From Streptosporangiaceae bacterium (GTDB lineage Bacteria > Actinomycetota > Actinomycetes > Streptosporangiales > Streptosporangiaceae): a stretch of 21,007 nt of DNA. The translations under genes were made by a program, and so were the position numbers. Below, piece after piece: positions 1 through 6,739 of the stretch (positions within the stretch are counted from its first letter, which is position 1; the number at the start of each line of letters is the position of its first letter). The notes under the pieces were generated by a model. It was not told the origin of the DNA. It was given only the letters and a program-made list of their open reading frames with translations, and searched no databases. The stretch spans positions 1 through 21,007 of the forward strand of contig JASHSZ010000090.1 in assembly GCA_030040815.1 (NCBI GenBank). Reading direction: 5' to 3'.

Positions 1-1
1 G

Positions 2-3000
2 CCGGCAGCGACAGTAGGGCCCGCGCCGACCGCCGCTCGCCCCACCGAAGCCACCGCGCAGCGAGCGGACGACACCGCGGCCCCCACAGACGCCGCCGCC
101 GGCGAGCCTCGCCCGCCCGCCGGCGACGCGACCGACGGCCACTATTTCCCAGGCGGCGTCGGGGTGCCGGCTGGTCATGGCACCGCTGGCGGCGTGACCG
201 GGTTGCGGCCGTGGTCGCGGTGCTTCGCCGAGGGCCTGCGACCGGCGCCTCGGCCGGGCGCTCCGGAACCCACCCGGTCATGGCGGGTATACGCGGCCGC
301 GCGCAGCCCGCGGCTCGCCGATCTCGCAGGTCAGTTCACGGCGGACCCGGCCGCCCGGCAGACACTCGCTGTCCTCGAGGACCCCGCCGACAAGCAGTCC
401 TGCGGCGCGGCGGTCGCCGCCGCGCACGACGCGGCGAGCACTGGCGAGCTCGTCGTCATCACCACGAGCGCCGGCTTTACGGGGTTCTTTGCCACCCTGC
501 ACGCCGAGCAGCCGTCGCTCGGCGTGACCGTGCTCCGGGTGCCGCCCGAGGCCATCAGCCTGGCGGCCATCCTCCCCGTGGCCACAGCGGCGCCTGGCCA
601 GTTCCGGGAGCTGGTCATCGCGCCGGACGGCACGGCGAGCGAGCCCGCGCTGGCCGAGGTCCCGCTGCCTGGTGGCGCGGCCTTCCCGCTGGGTGCGGGC
701 GACGTCGTCCTCGTCAGTCGGGCCACCGGCGGCGCCGGACTCGCCCTCGCTCGTGTCCTTGCCTGCAACGGGACCGGTATCGCCTTGGTCGGCCGGGCAG
801 GCGAGTACGACGACACCGAGCTCATCGCCGGCCTGGAGGAACTGCGCTCGGCGGGCGCGCGAATCGGATACGAAATCATCGACATCGACGACCCGGCCAG
901 CCTTGCAGCCGGCATCCGCAGAATCGAGGGCCGCCTAGGCCCAGTGACGGCCATCGCGCACGCCGCCAGCCCCTGCGACTTCGTTCCAATCCTGGACATG
1001 GCCGACGCCGCGGTCCGCGGCCACCCGGCTGGCCCGGCCGGCGTCCTCGAGGCGCTGGCCGCATCGATACCAGACGGGCAGCTGAAGCTGATCCTCTCCA
1101 TCGGGACAGTGGCGGGACGCTACGGATTAGCGGGCGCCGGCCTGCACGCGCTCAACTGCGGCGCACTGGTGAGCCGCGCCGCCGAACTATCGGCTGCCCG
1201 GACGGGCTGCCAACCGCTGCATGTCGACCTGCCTGCGTGGTCGACACGGCGCGTGGGCGAGCACCCCGACCTGGCGGCGCGGCTGGCGGCAGCGGACACC
1301 CCTGCCCTGGACGTCGGCGCGGCGAGCAGGCTCCTGCTGAAGATCCTCACGACACCCGGCCTGCCCCCGAGGCTGGCGCTGCACGGCCGGGTCGGCGGCC
1401 TGGCCAGCTGTCGCCCGCCAATGATCACCGCTCGCGAGCTGGCCGCGGCCGGACTGCCGAGGGGCGGCCGGTTCCTGCGCGAGGTCGCTGTCCACTACCC
1501 CGGCGTCGAGCTCGTCTGCACGGCCCGGCTGTCGGTTGCCAGCGATCCGTTCCTATCCGACTACCGGATTGACGGACTGGCAGTACTGCCGCCGGTGCTG
1601 GCACTGGAGGCGCTCGCGCAGGTGGCTTCGGTGCTGGCGGGCCGACCGGTCAGGCGGGCTAGCGACGTCACGCTCGATTCCCCGGTCCTGGTCTCCCCGG
1701 CCAGCGAGACGACCGTTCGCATCTGCGCGCAGCGGGACGGCGACACCATCACTGCGGCGCTGCGCAGCTCGGGCAGCTCCTACCGGATCGACCACGCCAC
1801 TGCCGCATTCCACGGCGAGCAGCCTGAAGAACGGGCGGCAGCCGTCCCGGTTTCCAGCCCGCCCCGGCTTGCCGCGGCCGCGACGGGTCTGGTCGACGGC
1901 ACCGAGCTGTACGGCCCGGTCTGCTTCCAGTCCGGCCGGTTCCGCCGGATTGCGCTGCTGCCCGAGGTCACCGCGCGCTCGGGCCGGGCCATTGCCCGCG
2001 GCGACGATGACCGGCCGTGGTTCGCGCCCGGTATCGGCTTGTCCGACACCGGGTTCCTGCTCGGCAGTCCCGGCCTCAATGACGCCATGCTTCAGCTGCT
2101 GCAGGCGTGCGTGCCGCATCGCCGGGTGCGGCCGACCGGCTGTGAGTTGGTGCAGTTCTCCGGCCGCGACGAGACCGGGCCGGTCGAGATCAGGGCCGTG
2201 GCGGAGCCGGTACGCAGCACCGCCGCGCAACAGCCAGCCCGCCTGGCGGGCCATGCCAACGGCACCGTCGGACCCGCGCCGGCCGCAGGTGGCCAGCCGG
2301 GTGCTCCCGCTGCCGAGCACGACGACGAAGGCCACGAGGATGCGGATGGCAGCACGCAAGTCCTCGCCGGGCCCGAGGCACCCGAGGACGAGGACGCTGG
2401 CGGATCCGCCCGGCGGACACGTGCCCCGCTCGCGAGGTCACGGCACGCGGGCGGGTGGCGGGTCGGCGGGCGGCAGCGGTACCCGGCCCTCGCCGCCGCG
2501 GCAGACGGGGTCGCGGCGAGCGAGCCTGCCGCGGCGGACCGGGCAGGCACACCCCGGCACGACCGGCCCGCCGACGAGCTGCAGTGGTCCGTCGAGGCTG
2601 TGAACGCCGTCGGGCAGCTGATTGCGTTCTGGCGGGGCGTCCGGCTGCGCGACGCCGGACCGCTGCCGCGCAACGCGGCGTGGCCGCCCCCGCTACTCGC
2701 GGCGTTCCTCGAGCGCAGCGCCACCGACCTCGGTCTGGACGAGGGCCTGCGGGTGACCGTGAGCTGCGGCCAGCCCGCTGTTCCCGCCGACGTGATTCCG
2801 CGCCAGGCCGGGCCGGACCGGAGCGAGCCGGGCGGTGGCGATGTCCCGCAGTCTCAGCGGCACACCCGGCCGAGGCGGACCCGCCTCAGCGCCGCCAGCG
2901 CGGCTCGAGGCGGACCACTCGCCGGGTTCACCTTCGCGGTGCATGCCCCGGTGCCAGCCGCCTGCGGATGGGTCACCATCGACGAGGCCGGTCGTCAGCA

Positions 3001-3319
3001 CCAGCCAGCCACTGGCCTGACCATCGCCTACGGCCAGCTGCGCGCCGAGCTCGCCGAGCCACCGCCGCTGCTAGCCGGGCGGCTCGAGGCGATCAGCGCC
3101 TGCCTGGCAGCGGCGGGCCTGCACGCCGAATCCGATCTCAGGGTGGTCGAGATGGCCGACGGGGACTGGGTGGTGCTAGCGACCCGGCGCGCGCGGATCG
3201 CCTGCACGGTGGTCGAGCTGAGCGGGGTCGCCGCACCGGTCGCGGTCGCCTTGCTGACGATGCGCGCGAGCCACGCTCGCACTGCTTCGGCCGGCTCCGT
3301 GGCGGCTGTCGGGTCCTGA
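2..3319 (+). CDS. Iterative type I polyketide synthase, enediyne-PKS-like, C-terminal part (5' end outside window)
   Basis: The reading frame is open from the left edge, so the GTG at 164 is an internal codon and the KS, AT and ACP domains would lie upstream. Numbering from base 164: a Pro/Ala-rich linker leads into a KR structural half (about residues 15-150), a KR Rossmann half (about 175-400), a double-hotdog DH (about 435-690), a charged low-complexity linker (about 690-800), and a C-terminal region (about 805-1040) resembling the phosphopantetheinyl-transferase domain of enediyne synthases. Family hallmarks include RCFAEGLRPAP, LNDAMLQLLQACVPHRR and GVRLRDAGPLPR. Active sites look damaged. 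The KR nucleotide loop reads SRATGGAG instead of TGGTGGLG, and His sits where the catalytic Tyr belongs. The DH has Tyr for the catalytic His (codon 1562-1564), although its Asp in DAMLQ is kept. The C-terminal domain has CGWV where CDxE-type metal ligands are expected. The protein is therefore probably a divergent or non-reducing paralogue, or a decaying gene. Family placement is moderately sure; the product is unknown. Confidence 0.75.
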   Translation, partial: PAATVGPAPTAARPTEATAQRADDTAAPTDAAAGEPRPPAGDATDGHYFPGGVGVPAGHGTAGGVTGLRPWSRCFAEGLRPAPRPGAPEPTRSWRVYAAARSPRLADLAGQFTADPAARQTLAVLEDPADKQSCGAAVAAAHDAASTGELVVITTSAGFTGFFATLHAEQPSLGVTVLRVPPEAISLAAILPVATAAPGQFRELVIAPDGTASEPALAEVPLPGGAAFPLGAGDVVLVSRATGGAGLALARVLACNGTGIALVGRAGEYDDTELIAGLEELRSAGARIGYEIIDIDDPASLAAGIRRIEGRLGPVTAIAHAASPCDFVPILDMADAAVRGHPAGPAGVLEALAASIPDGQLKLILSIGTVAGRYGLAGAGLHALNCGALVSRAAELSAARTGCQPLHVDLPAWSTRRVGEHPDLAARLAAADTPALDVGAASRLLLKILTTPGLPPRLALHGRVGGLASCRPPMITARELAAAGLPRGGRFLREVAVHYPGVELVCTARLSVASDPFLSDYRIDGLAVLPPVLALEALAQVASVLAGRPVRRASDVTLDSPVLVSPASETTVRICAQRDGDTITAALRSSGSSYRIDHATAAFHGEQPEERAAAVPVSSPPRLAAAATGLVDGTELYGPVCFQSGRFRRIALLPEVTARSGRAIARGDDDRPWFAPGIGLSDTGFLLGSPGLNDAMLQLLQACVPHRRVRPTGCELVQFSGRDETGPVEIRAVAEPVRSTAAQQPARLAGHANGTVGPAPAAGGQPGAPAAEHDDEGHEDADGSTQVLAGPEAPEDEDAGGSARRTRAPLARSRHAGGWRVGGRQRYPALAAAADGVAASEPAAADRAGTPRHDRPADELQWSVEAVNAVGQLIAFWRGVRLRDAGPLPRNAAWPPPLLAAFLERSATDLGLDEGLRVTVSCGQPAVPADVIPRQAGPDRSEPGGGDVPQSQRHTRPRRTRLSAASAARGGPLAGFTFAVHAPVPAACGWVTIDEAGRQHQPATGLTIAYGQLRAELAEPPPLLAGRLEAISACLAAAGLHAESDLRVVEMADGDWVVLATRRARIACTVVELSGVAAPVAVALLTMRASHARTASAGSVAAVGS

Positions 3320-3384
3320 CGGCTGCCGCCCCGGCGGGACGCGCTGGCCATAGCCGGCGTCGGGGCAAAAATGTCAGACTGGGC

Positions 3385-3401
3385 CTAGAACCGGGTTCTA
3401 G
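3385..3401. promoter_or_regulatory. Perfect 17-bp palindrome upstream of the P450 gene (operator candidate)
   Basis: CTAGAACC and GGTTCTAG flank a single central G, giving an uninterrupted 8+1+8 inverted repeat that ends 14 bp before the P450 start codon. The half-sites TAGAAC/GTTCTA match those of the TetR-family sterol regulator KstR (TnnAACnnGTTnnA), but the spacer is 3 bp rather than 2. A TetR-type repressor site is likely. Identity with KstR is only a possibility. No regulator gene is adjacent. Confidence 0.6.
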
Positions 3402-3403
3402 TC

Positions 3404-3411
3404 GAAGGTGG
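3404..3411 (+). promoter_or_regulatory. Ribosome binding site of the P450 gene
   Basis: GAAGGTGG lies 4 nt before the ATG at 3416 and fixes that start. It lies immediately 3' of the palindrome, so an operator-bound repressor would sit over the transcription start or leader. Confidence 0.6.
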
Positions 3412-3415
3412 CGTC

Positions 3416-4675
3416 ATGACGACTCCCTCTGCCAGCTCGATCGACGGCATCGACTTGTCGGCGAATGAATTCTGGGCGCTGCCGTGGCAGGAACGTCACG
3501 ACGCCTTCGCCCGGCTGCGCGCGGTGGGCAGGCCAGTGTTGTTCGACGAGCCGGAGAACCCGTTCAGCGCCGAGGGGAGCGGTTACTACGCCTTCGTATC
3601 GCACGCCGACGTGACCGACGCGAGTCGTCAGCCCGAGCTGTTCTCGTCGGCGCGCGGCGCGACCAGCGTCGTCGACCTGCCGCCCGAGTTCAACGAGTAC
3701 TTCGGGTCCATGATCAGCATGGATGACCCGCGGCATGCCAGACTCCGGCGCATCGTGTCACGGGCGTTTACCCCCAGGATGATCCGGAAGTTCGAGGACG
3801 ACGTGCAGGCCACCGCCGCCTCGATCGTCGACGACCTGCTGGCCACCGGGCCGTGTGACTTCGTCCAGCACGTCTCGGCCCGGCTGCCGCTGCGGATCAT
3901 CTGCCAGATGATGGGCATCGGCGATGAGCACTACGACATGGTGCTGCGCAACACCAACCTGATCCTGTCCGGTGCGGATCCCGAGTTCGTCAGCGAGGAC
4001 ATGGACACCGCGGTCACCCAGCTCCTCACCGCCGGCCAGGAGCTGGCAAACCTGGTCACCGGCCTGGCCGCAGAGCGCGCGGAGGACCCGCGGGACGACC
4101 TGGTCAGCGCCCTGGCCAAGGCCAACATCGACGGCGAGCAGCTCACCCCCGCCGAGCTCGGCTCGTTCTTCATCCTGCTCGTGGTCGCCGGCAACGAGAC
4201 AACCCGCACCGCGATCTCGCACGCGCTCAACCTGCTGACCGAGTTCCCGGACCAGCGCGCGGTGCTGCTGGCCGACCTGGAAGGACGGCTGCCGGGCGCG
4301 GTGGAGGAGATCGTCAGGTACGCGACGCCGGTGATCTGGATGCGCCGCTCGGTAACGAGGGACTGCACGCTGAACGGGAATGACTACCGGGAGGGTGACA
4401 AGGTCCTGCTGCTCTACTGGGCAGCCAATCGGGATGAGGCCGTCTTTGCCGATCCCGGCCGCTTTGACATCACCCGCTCGCCCAACCCGCACGTCGGTTT
4501 CGGTGCCGCCGGCCCGCACTTCTGCCTCGGTGCGCACCTGGCCCGCCGGGAGATCAGGGTCATGCTGCGCGAGCTGATGATGCGCGTTCCCCAGATCCGC
4601 GCTTCCGCTGAGCCTGACCGGCTGTTGTCGAGCTTCATCAACGGCATCAAGCACCTCCCCTGCGACCTGGACTAG
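3416..4675 (+). CDS. Cytochrome P450, CYP124/125/142-like
   Basis: This 419-residue soluble bacterial P450 is full length. The I-helix oxygen-activation motif AGNETTR is at residues 258-264. The K-helix ExxR is E298-R301. The haem loop GFGAAGPHFCLGAHLARRE places the thiolate ligand at Cys370. The C-terminal stretch (WMRRSVTRD, YWAANRDEAVFADP, PNPHVGFG, SFINGIKHLP) resembles the actinobacterial CYP124/125/142 group, whose characterised members hydroxylate sterol side chains or methyl-branched lipids. That supports a monooxygenase acting on a hydrophobic substrate with NAD(P)H-ferredoxin reductase and ferredoxin partners, none of which are encoded nearby. The gene follows the PKS on the same strand after a 96-bp gap that carries its own palindrome, so it may be expressed independently. 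Tailoring of the PKS product is the alternative role; the exact substrate cannot be read from sequence. Confidence 0.93.
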   Translation: MTTPSASSIDGIDLSANEFWALPWQERHDAFARLRAVGRPVLFDEPENPFSAEGSGYYAFVSHADVTDASRQPELFSSARGATSVVDLPPEFNEYFGSMISMDDPRHARLRRIVSRAFTPRMIRKFEDDVQATAASIVDDLLATGPCDFVQHVSARLPLRIICQMMGIGDEHYDMVLRNTNLILSGADPEFVSEDMDTAVTQLLTAGQELANLVTGLAAERAEDPRDDLVSALAKANIDGEQLTPAELGSFFILLVVAGNETTRTAISHALNLLTEFPDQRAVLLADLEGRLPGAVEEIVRYATPVIWMRRSVTRDCTLNGNDYREGDKVLLLYWAANRDEAVFADPGRFDITRSPNPHVGFGAAGPHFCLGAHLARREIRVMLRELMMRVPQIRASAEPDRLLSSFINGIKHLPCDLD

Positions 4676-4826
4676 CCGGTGCCGCGGCTGCGGCCGTCAT
4701 GCTCCCTGCTCCCCGCGTCACGACCCGGGCGCCGCATCGACCTGCAGGCAGACACCCATGGCACGGCGGGCACGTCGCGGCGGAGCACGTCGCGGTGCCG
4801 CGTCACGACACAATTTCGTAACTAGC

Positions 4827-4855
4827 TGTAGCAGATCTTGCACTCCGTGTATAAC
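4827..4855 (+). promoter_or_regulatory. Promoter-like sequence
   Basis: TATAAC at 4850-4855 is a good -10 hexamer in an unusually AT-rich patch for this genome. A weak -35 candidate TGTAGC lies 17 bp upstream (4827-4832). Transcription would start around 4861-4865, just ahead of the structured region. The -35 match is poor, so this is tentative. Confidence 0.4.
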
Positions 4856-4864
4856 TGGAGACTC

Positions 4865-4924
4865 ATGCGGCACTCGAGCCCGGCACGCCGGGACGGGGAA
4901 CGAGGCCGCGGGAAAGATCCGTAA
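4865..4924 (+). CDS. Possible 19-residue leader ORF
   Basis: ATG at 4865 opens a short frame of 19 codons ending in TAA at 4922-4924, with GGAG at 4857-4860 as a possible ribosome binding site. The peptide is rich in Arg, Gly and Ser and has no recognisable domain. If the -10 at 4850 is used, the mRNA would start within a few bases of this ATG and the ORF would be leaderless. Its stop falls immediately before the nested inverted repeats, as in attenuator leaders. A chance ORF of this length is quite possible. Confidence 0.25.
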   Translation: MRHSSPARRDGERGRGKDP

Positions 4925-5038
4925 GTCGCGGAGGGGGACCCTCGTCAGGGGGCAGTTCGATCCTCCGCAGGATCGCGGGCTGCGGGCCGCCCTGGTCTCG
5001 GGGGAACCAGAGTGCTCGCGGCTGACGAGGGTCGCGAC
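4925..5038 (+). ncRNA. Candidate structured RNA element (nested and competing stems)
   Basis: The outer stem pairs GACCCTCGTCAG (4937-4948) with CTGACGAGGGTC (5022-5033), a perfect 12 bp. It can be extended by GTCGC (4925-4929) with GCGAC (5034-5038) across a bulge. Inside are a 7-bp hairpin CGATCCT-ccgc-AGGATCG (4958-4975) and a CTGGT/ACCAG hairpin (4992-5010). An alternative fold pairs GCGGAGG (4928-4934) with CCTCCGC (4962-4968) around CCCT-cgtc-AGGG; it excludes both the outer stem and the 7-bp hairpin. It matches no riboswitch class I can recognise. A non-coding RNA of about 240 nt ending at the terminator, or an attenuator, are the two readings. Confidence 0.4.
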
Positions 5039-5053
5039 GAGCGGACGCGTGTT

Positions 5054-5099
5054 CGTCGGCGGGCAGCGCCACCCGGGGGCGTGGCGCTGCCCGCCGACG
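5054..5099. terminator. Strong hairpin terminator, probably bidirectional
   Basis: A perfect 19-bp stem (5054-5072 with 5081-5099) closes an 8-nt loop. No U-tract follows, which is usual for actinobacterial terminators. It lies 25 bp beyond the stop of the minus-strand pterin dehydratase gene and downstream of the P450 and the candidate RNA, so it can end transcripts from both sides. Confidence 0.8.
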
Positions 5100-5124
5100 G
5101 AGACCATCCGCCGGGCGACGGCGG

Positions 5125-5403
5125 TCAGGCGAGCCGGTTGATCCGCTCGGCCAGGGCGAAGTCGTTGCCCGTCAGACCGCCCGCCGAGTGCGTCGACAGC
5201 GTCAGCGTCACCTTGTTCCAGCCGATGGTGATGTCGGGGTGATGGTTAGCGGACTCCGCCAGATAGGCGACCGCGCCCACATACAGGATGGCCGCCTTGA
5301 AGTCGGCGAGCGTCGCGACATGCACGATGCTGTCGCCTTGCCTGGTCCAGCCCTCGAGCCCGGCTAGCCGCTCGGAAACCTGCTCATCGGACAGCACGCT
5401 CAT
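5125..5403 (-). CDS. Pterin-4a-carbinolamine dehydratase (PCD/DCoH family, EC 4.2.1.96)
   Basis: This 92-residue protein is the usual single-domain length. The family signature is clear: HHPD at residues 54-57 (active-site His pair), W62, and STHSAGGLTGNDFALAERI near the C-terminus with T71, H72 and D81. The enzyme dehydrates 4a-hydroxy-tetrahydrobiopterin in the cytosol to recycle pterin cofactor. The ATG is preceded by GGGAGG (5409-5414 on this strand) 5 bases away. No aromatic amino acid hydroxylase gene lies nearby. The gene instead diverges from gcvT across 127 bp, so a role in pterin or folate maintenance for glycine cleavage is an inference from position. Confidence 0.93.
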   Translation of the reverse strand: MSVLSDEQVSERLAGLEGWTRQGDSIVHVATLADFKAAILYVGAVAYLAESANHHPDITIGWNKVTLTLSTHSAGGLTGNDFALAERINRLA

Positions 5404-5530
5404 GTCGACCTCCCGGTTGGTGCGCGCCTCTGCCCCATCCTCTGCCCGCTCCGGCGCCCGCGGATCACGAATCAGGCCGACTTCCCGGTCCGGTCAGCCG
5501 GCGCCGCAGCCACGGCGACCGGTAGGCTCC
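5404..5530. promoter_or_regulatory. Divergent promoter region between the pterin dehydratase gene and gcvT
   Basis: These 127 bp must hold the start signals for both divergent genes. The ribosome binding site of the minus-strand gene is clear at 5409-5414. I see no convincing -35/-10 pair and nothing like the conserved core of a glycine riboswitch. Confidence 0.4.
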
Positions 5531-6670
5531 GTGAGCGTGACAGGCACCCCGCCAGCGGCCGCGCCGGGATCGGCGACCGCGCCCCGCCGGACGCCGCTGA
5601 CCAGCGTGCACGAAGGGCTCGGCGCCACCCTTACCGACTTTGCCGGATGGCTGATGCCGCTGCGCTACGGCAGCGAGACGGCCGAGCACAACGCGGTGCG
5701 AAAGGCAGCCGGGATCTTCGACCTCTCCCACATGGGTGAGATCGCGGTCAGCGGGCCAGCGGCCGCCACGGCTCTGGACTACGCGCTGACCGGCGCACCG
5801 TCGGCGCTGCAGCCGGGACGGGCGCGGTACACGATGATCTGCGCCCCGGACGGGGGCGTGCTGGACGACCTGATCGTCTACCGGCTCGGTGACGCCGAGT
5901 ACATCATTGTCGCCAACGCAGCCAACACTGCCGTCGTCGTCGAGGCGCTCACCGAGCGCATCGCCGGCCTGGACGTGACCGTCCGGGACCGGACCGACCG
6001 CTACGCGCTGATCGCGGTCCAGGGCCCGCGGGCGGCGACAATCCTGGCTCCGCTCACCTCAGCCGAGCTGGACGCGCTGAAGTACTACGCCAGCTACCCC
6101 GCGCTGCTCGCGGGCCGCCAGGTGCTGCTGGCGCGGACCGGGTACACCGGCGAGGACGGGTTCGAGATCTTCGCCGCCCCGGACGACGCCGCAGATCTGT
6201 GGGCCGCCATCACCGAGGCCGGCGCCAGGTACGGGCTGCTGCCAGCGGGCCTCGCTGCCCGCGACACGCTCCGGCTCGAGGCCGGAATGCCGCTGTACGG
6301 CCACGAGCTGAGCCGCGATGTGACCCCGTTCGACGCGGGCCTGGGCCGGGTGGTCAAGTTCGACAAGCCAGGCGACTTCGTCGGCCGCGCTGCGCTCGCT
6401 GAGCGGGCCGCGGCCGCACCGCAGCGCACGCTCGTGGGACTGGTCAGCGGCTCGAGGCGGGTGCCCAGGCAGGGCTACGACGTGCTCGGCCATGGCACCA
6501 AGTGCGGCACCGTCACCAGTGGTGCGCCGTCGCCGACGCTCGGCGTCCCGATCGCGATGGCCTACGTCCGGCCCGAGGCGGCCGAGGCGGCCGCGGACAT
6601 GGCGGTGGATGTCAGGGGTAACGTCGAGCCGGCCAGACTGGTGGAATTGCCGTTCTACCGACGGGCCTGA
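5531..6670 (+). CDS. gcvT: Glycine cleavage system T protein (aminomethyltransferase, EC 2.1.2.10)
   Basis: The predicted protein of 379 residues transfers the methylene group from aminomethyl-lipoyl GcvH to tetrahydrofolate, releasing ammonia. Visible family motifs are TPLTSVHEGLGATLTDFAGW (residues 21-40), FDLSHMGE (63-70), MICAPDGGVLDDLIVYR with the conserved Asp pair at 112-113, GYTGEDGFEIF, LAARDTLRLEAGMPLYGHEL and GTVTSGAPSPTLGVPIA. The frame is open further upstream to 5288, but that part runs antisense through the pterin dehydratase gene and does not resemble GcvT. GTG at 5531 gives the expected N-terminus, with a weak GGTAGG before it; GTG at 5537 is an alternative. gcvH follows 69 bp downstream. 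The decarboxylase gcvP is not in the window. Confidence 0.95.
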   Translation: MSVTGTPPAAAPGSATAPRRTPLTSVHEGLGATLTDFAGWLMPLRYGSETAEHNAVRKAAGIFDLSHMGEIAVSGPAAATALDYALTGAPSALQPGRARYTMICAPDGGVLDDLIVYRLGDAEYIIVANAANTAVVVEALTERIAGLDVTVRDRTDRYALIAVQGPRAATILAPLTSAELDALKYYASYPALLAGRQVLLARTGYTGEDGFEIFAAPDDAADLWAAITEAGARYGLLPAGLAARDTLRLEAGMPLYGHELSRDVTPFDAGLGRVVKFDKPGDFVGRAALAERAAAAPQRTLVGLVSGSRRVPRQGYDVLGHGTKCGTVTSGAPSPTLGVPIAMAYVRPEAAEAAADMAVDVRGNVEPARLVELPFYRRA

Positions 6671-6739
6671 CGGGGCGGCCCGACGGCTTGAGATTGGCGC
6701 GAAGACCCAGCAGGACAAGACCCGGCAAGAGAGGCGAAA

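Larger units (their letters stand above)
4676..5124. other. 449-bp intergenic region without a convincing protein gene
   Basis: This gap separates the P450 gene from the convergent pterin dehydratase gene. From left to right it holds a small hairpin GCCGC-ggct-GCGGC (4682-4695), an 11-bp direct repeat GCACGTCGCGG with 15-bp period (4770 and 4785), a 12-bp direct repeat CCGCGTCACGAC (4713 and 4798), an AT-richer promoter-like stretch (4811-4860), a 19-codon ORF, nested inverted repeats (4925-5038) and a strong terminator stem (5054-5099). The longer open frames here (for example 4758-5141) have Arg/Gly-rich, low-complexity translations and no recognisable domain. Confidence 0.6.

Noticed and set aside
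211..1572. 453-codon plus-strand frame inside the PKS
   Set aside because: Arg/Pro/Gly-rich translation with no domain. It overlaps the frame that contains clear KR and DH motifs; an artefact of high GC.
3387..3400. Canonical KstR operator
   Set aside because: Half-sites fit but the spacer is 3 bp instead of 2, so it is reported only as a KstR-like palindrome.
2455..3468. 337-codon frame running from the PKS end into the P450 start
   Set aside because: Composition is Arg/Ala-rich, it crosses the P450 ribosome binding site, and it has no recognisable domain.
4929..4975. tRNA-like or T-arm-like segment (GTTCGATCC)
   Set aside because: The stems do not make a cloverleaf: acceptor-like arms are only about 40 nt apart, there is no D-arm or anticodon arm, and the putative T stem has mismatches.
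5404..5530. Glycine riboswitch upstream of gcvT
   Set aside because: The 127-bp region shows no conserved aptamer core or tandem structure that I can recognise.
5288..5530. N-terminal extension of gcvT
   Set aside because: It lies antisense to the pterin dehydratase gene and its translation does not resemble GcvT.
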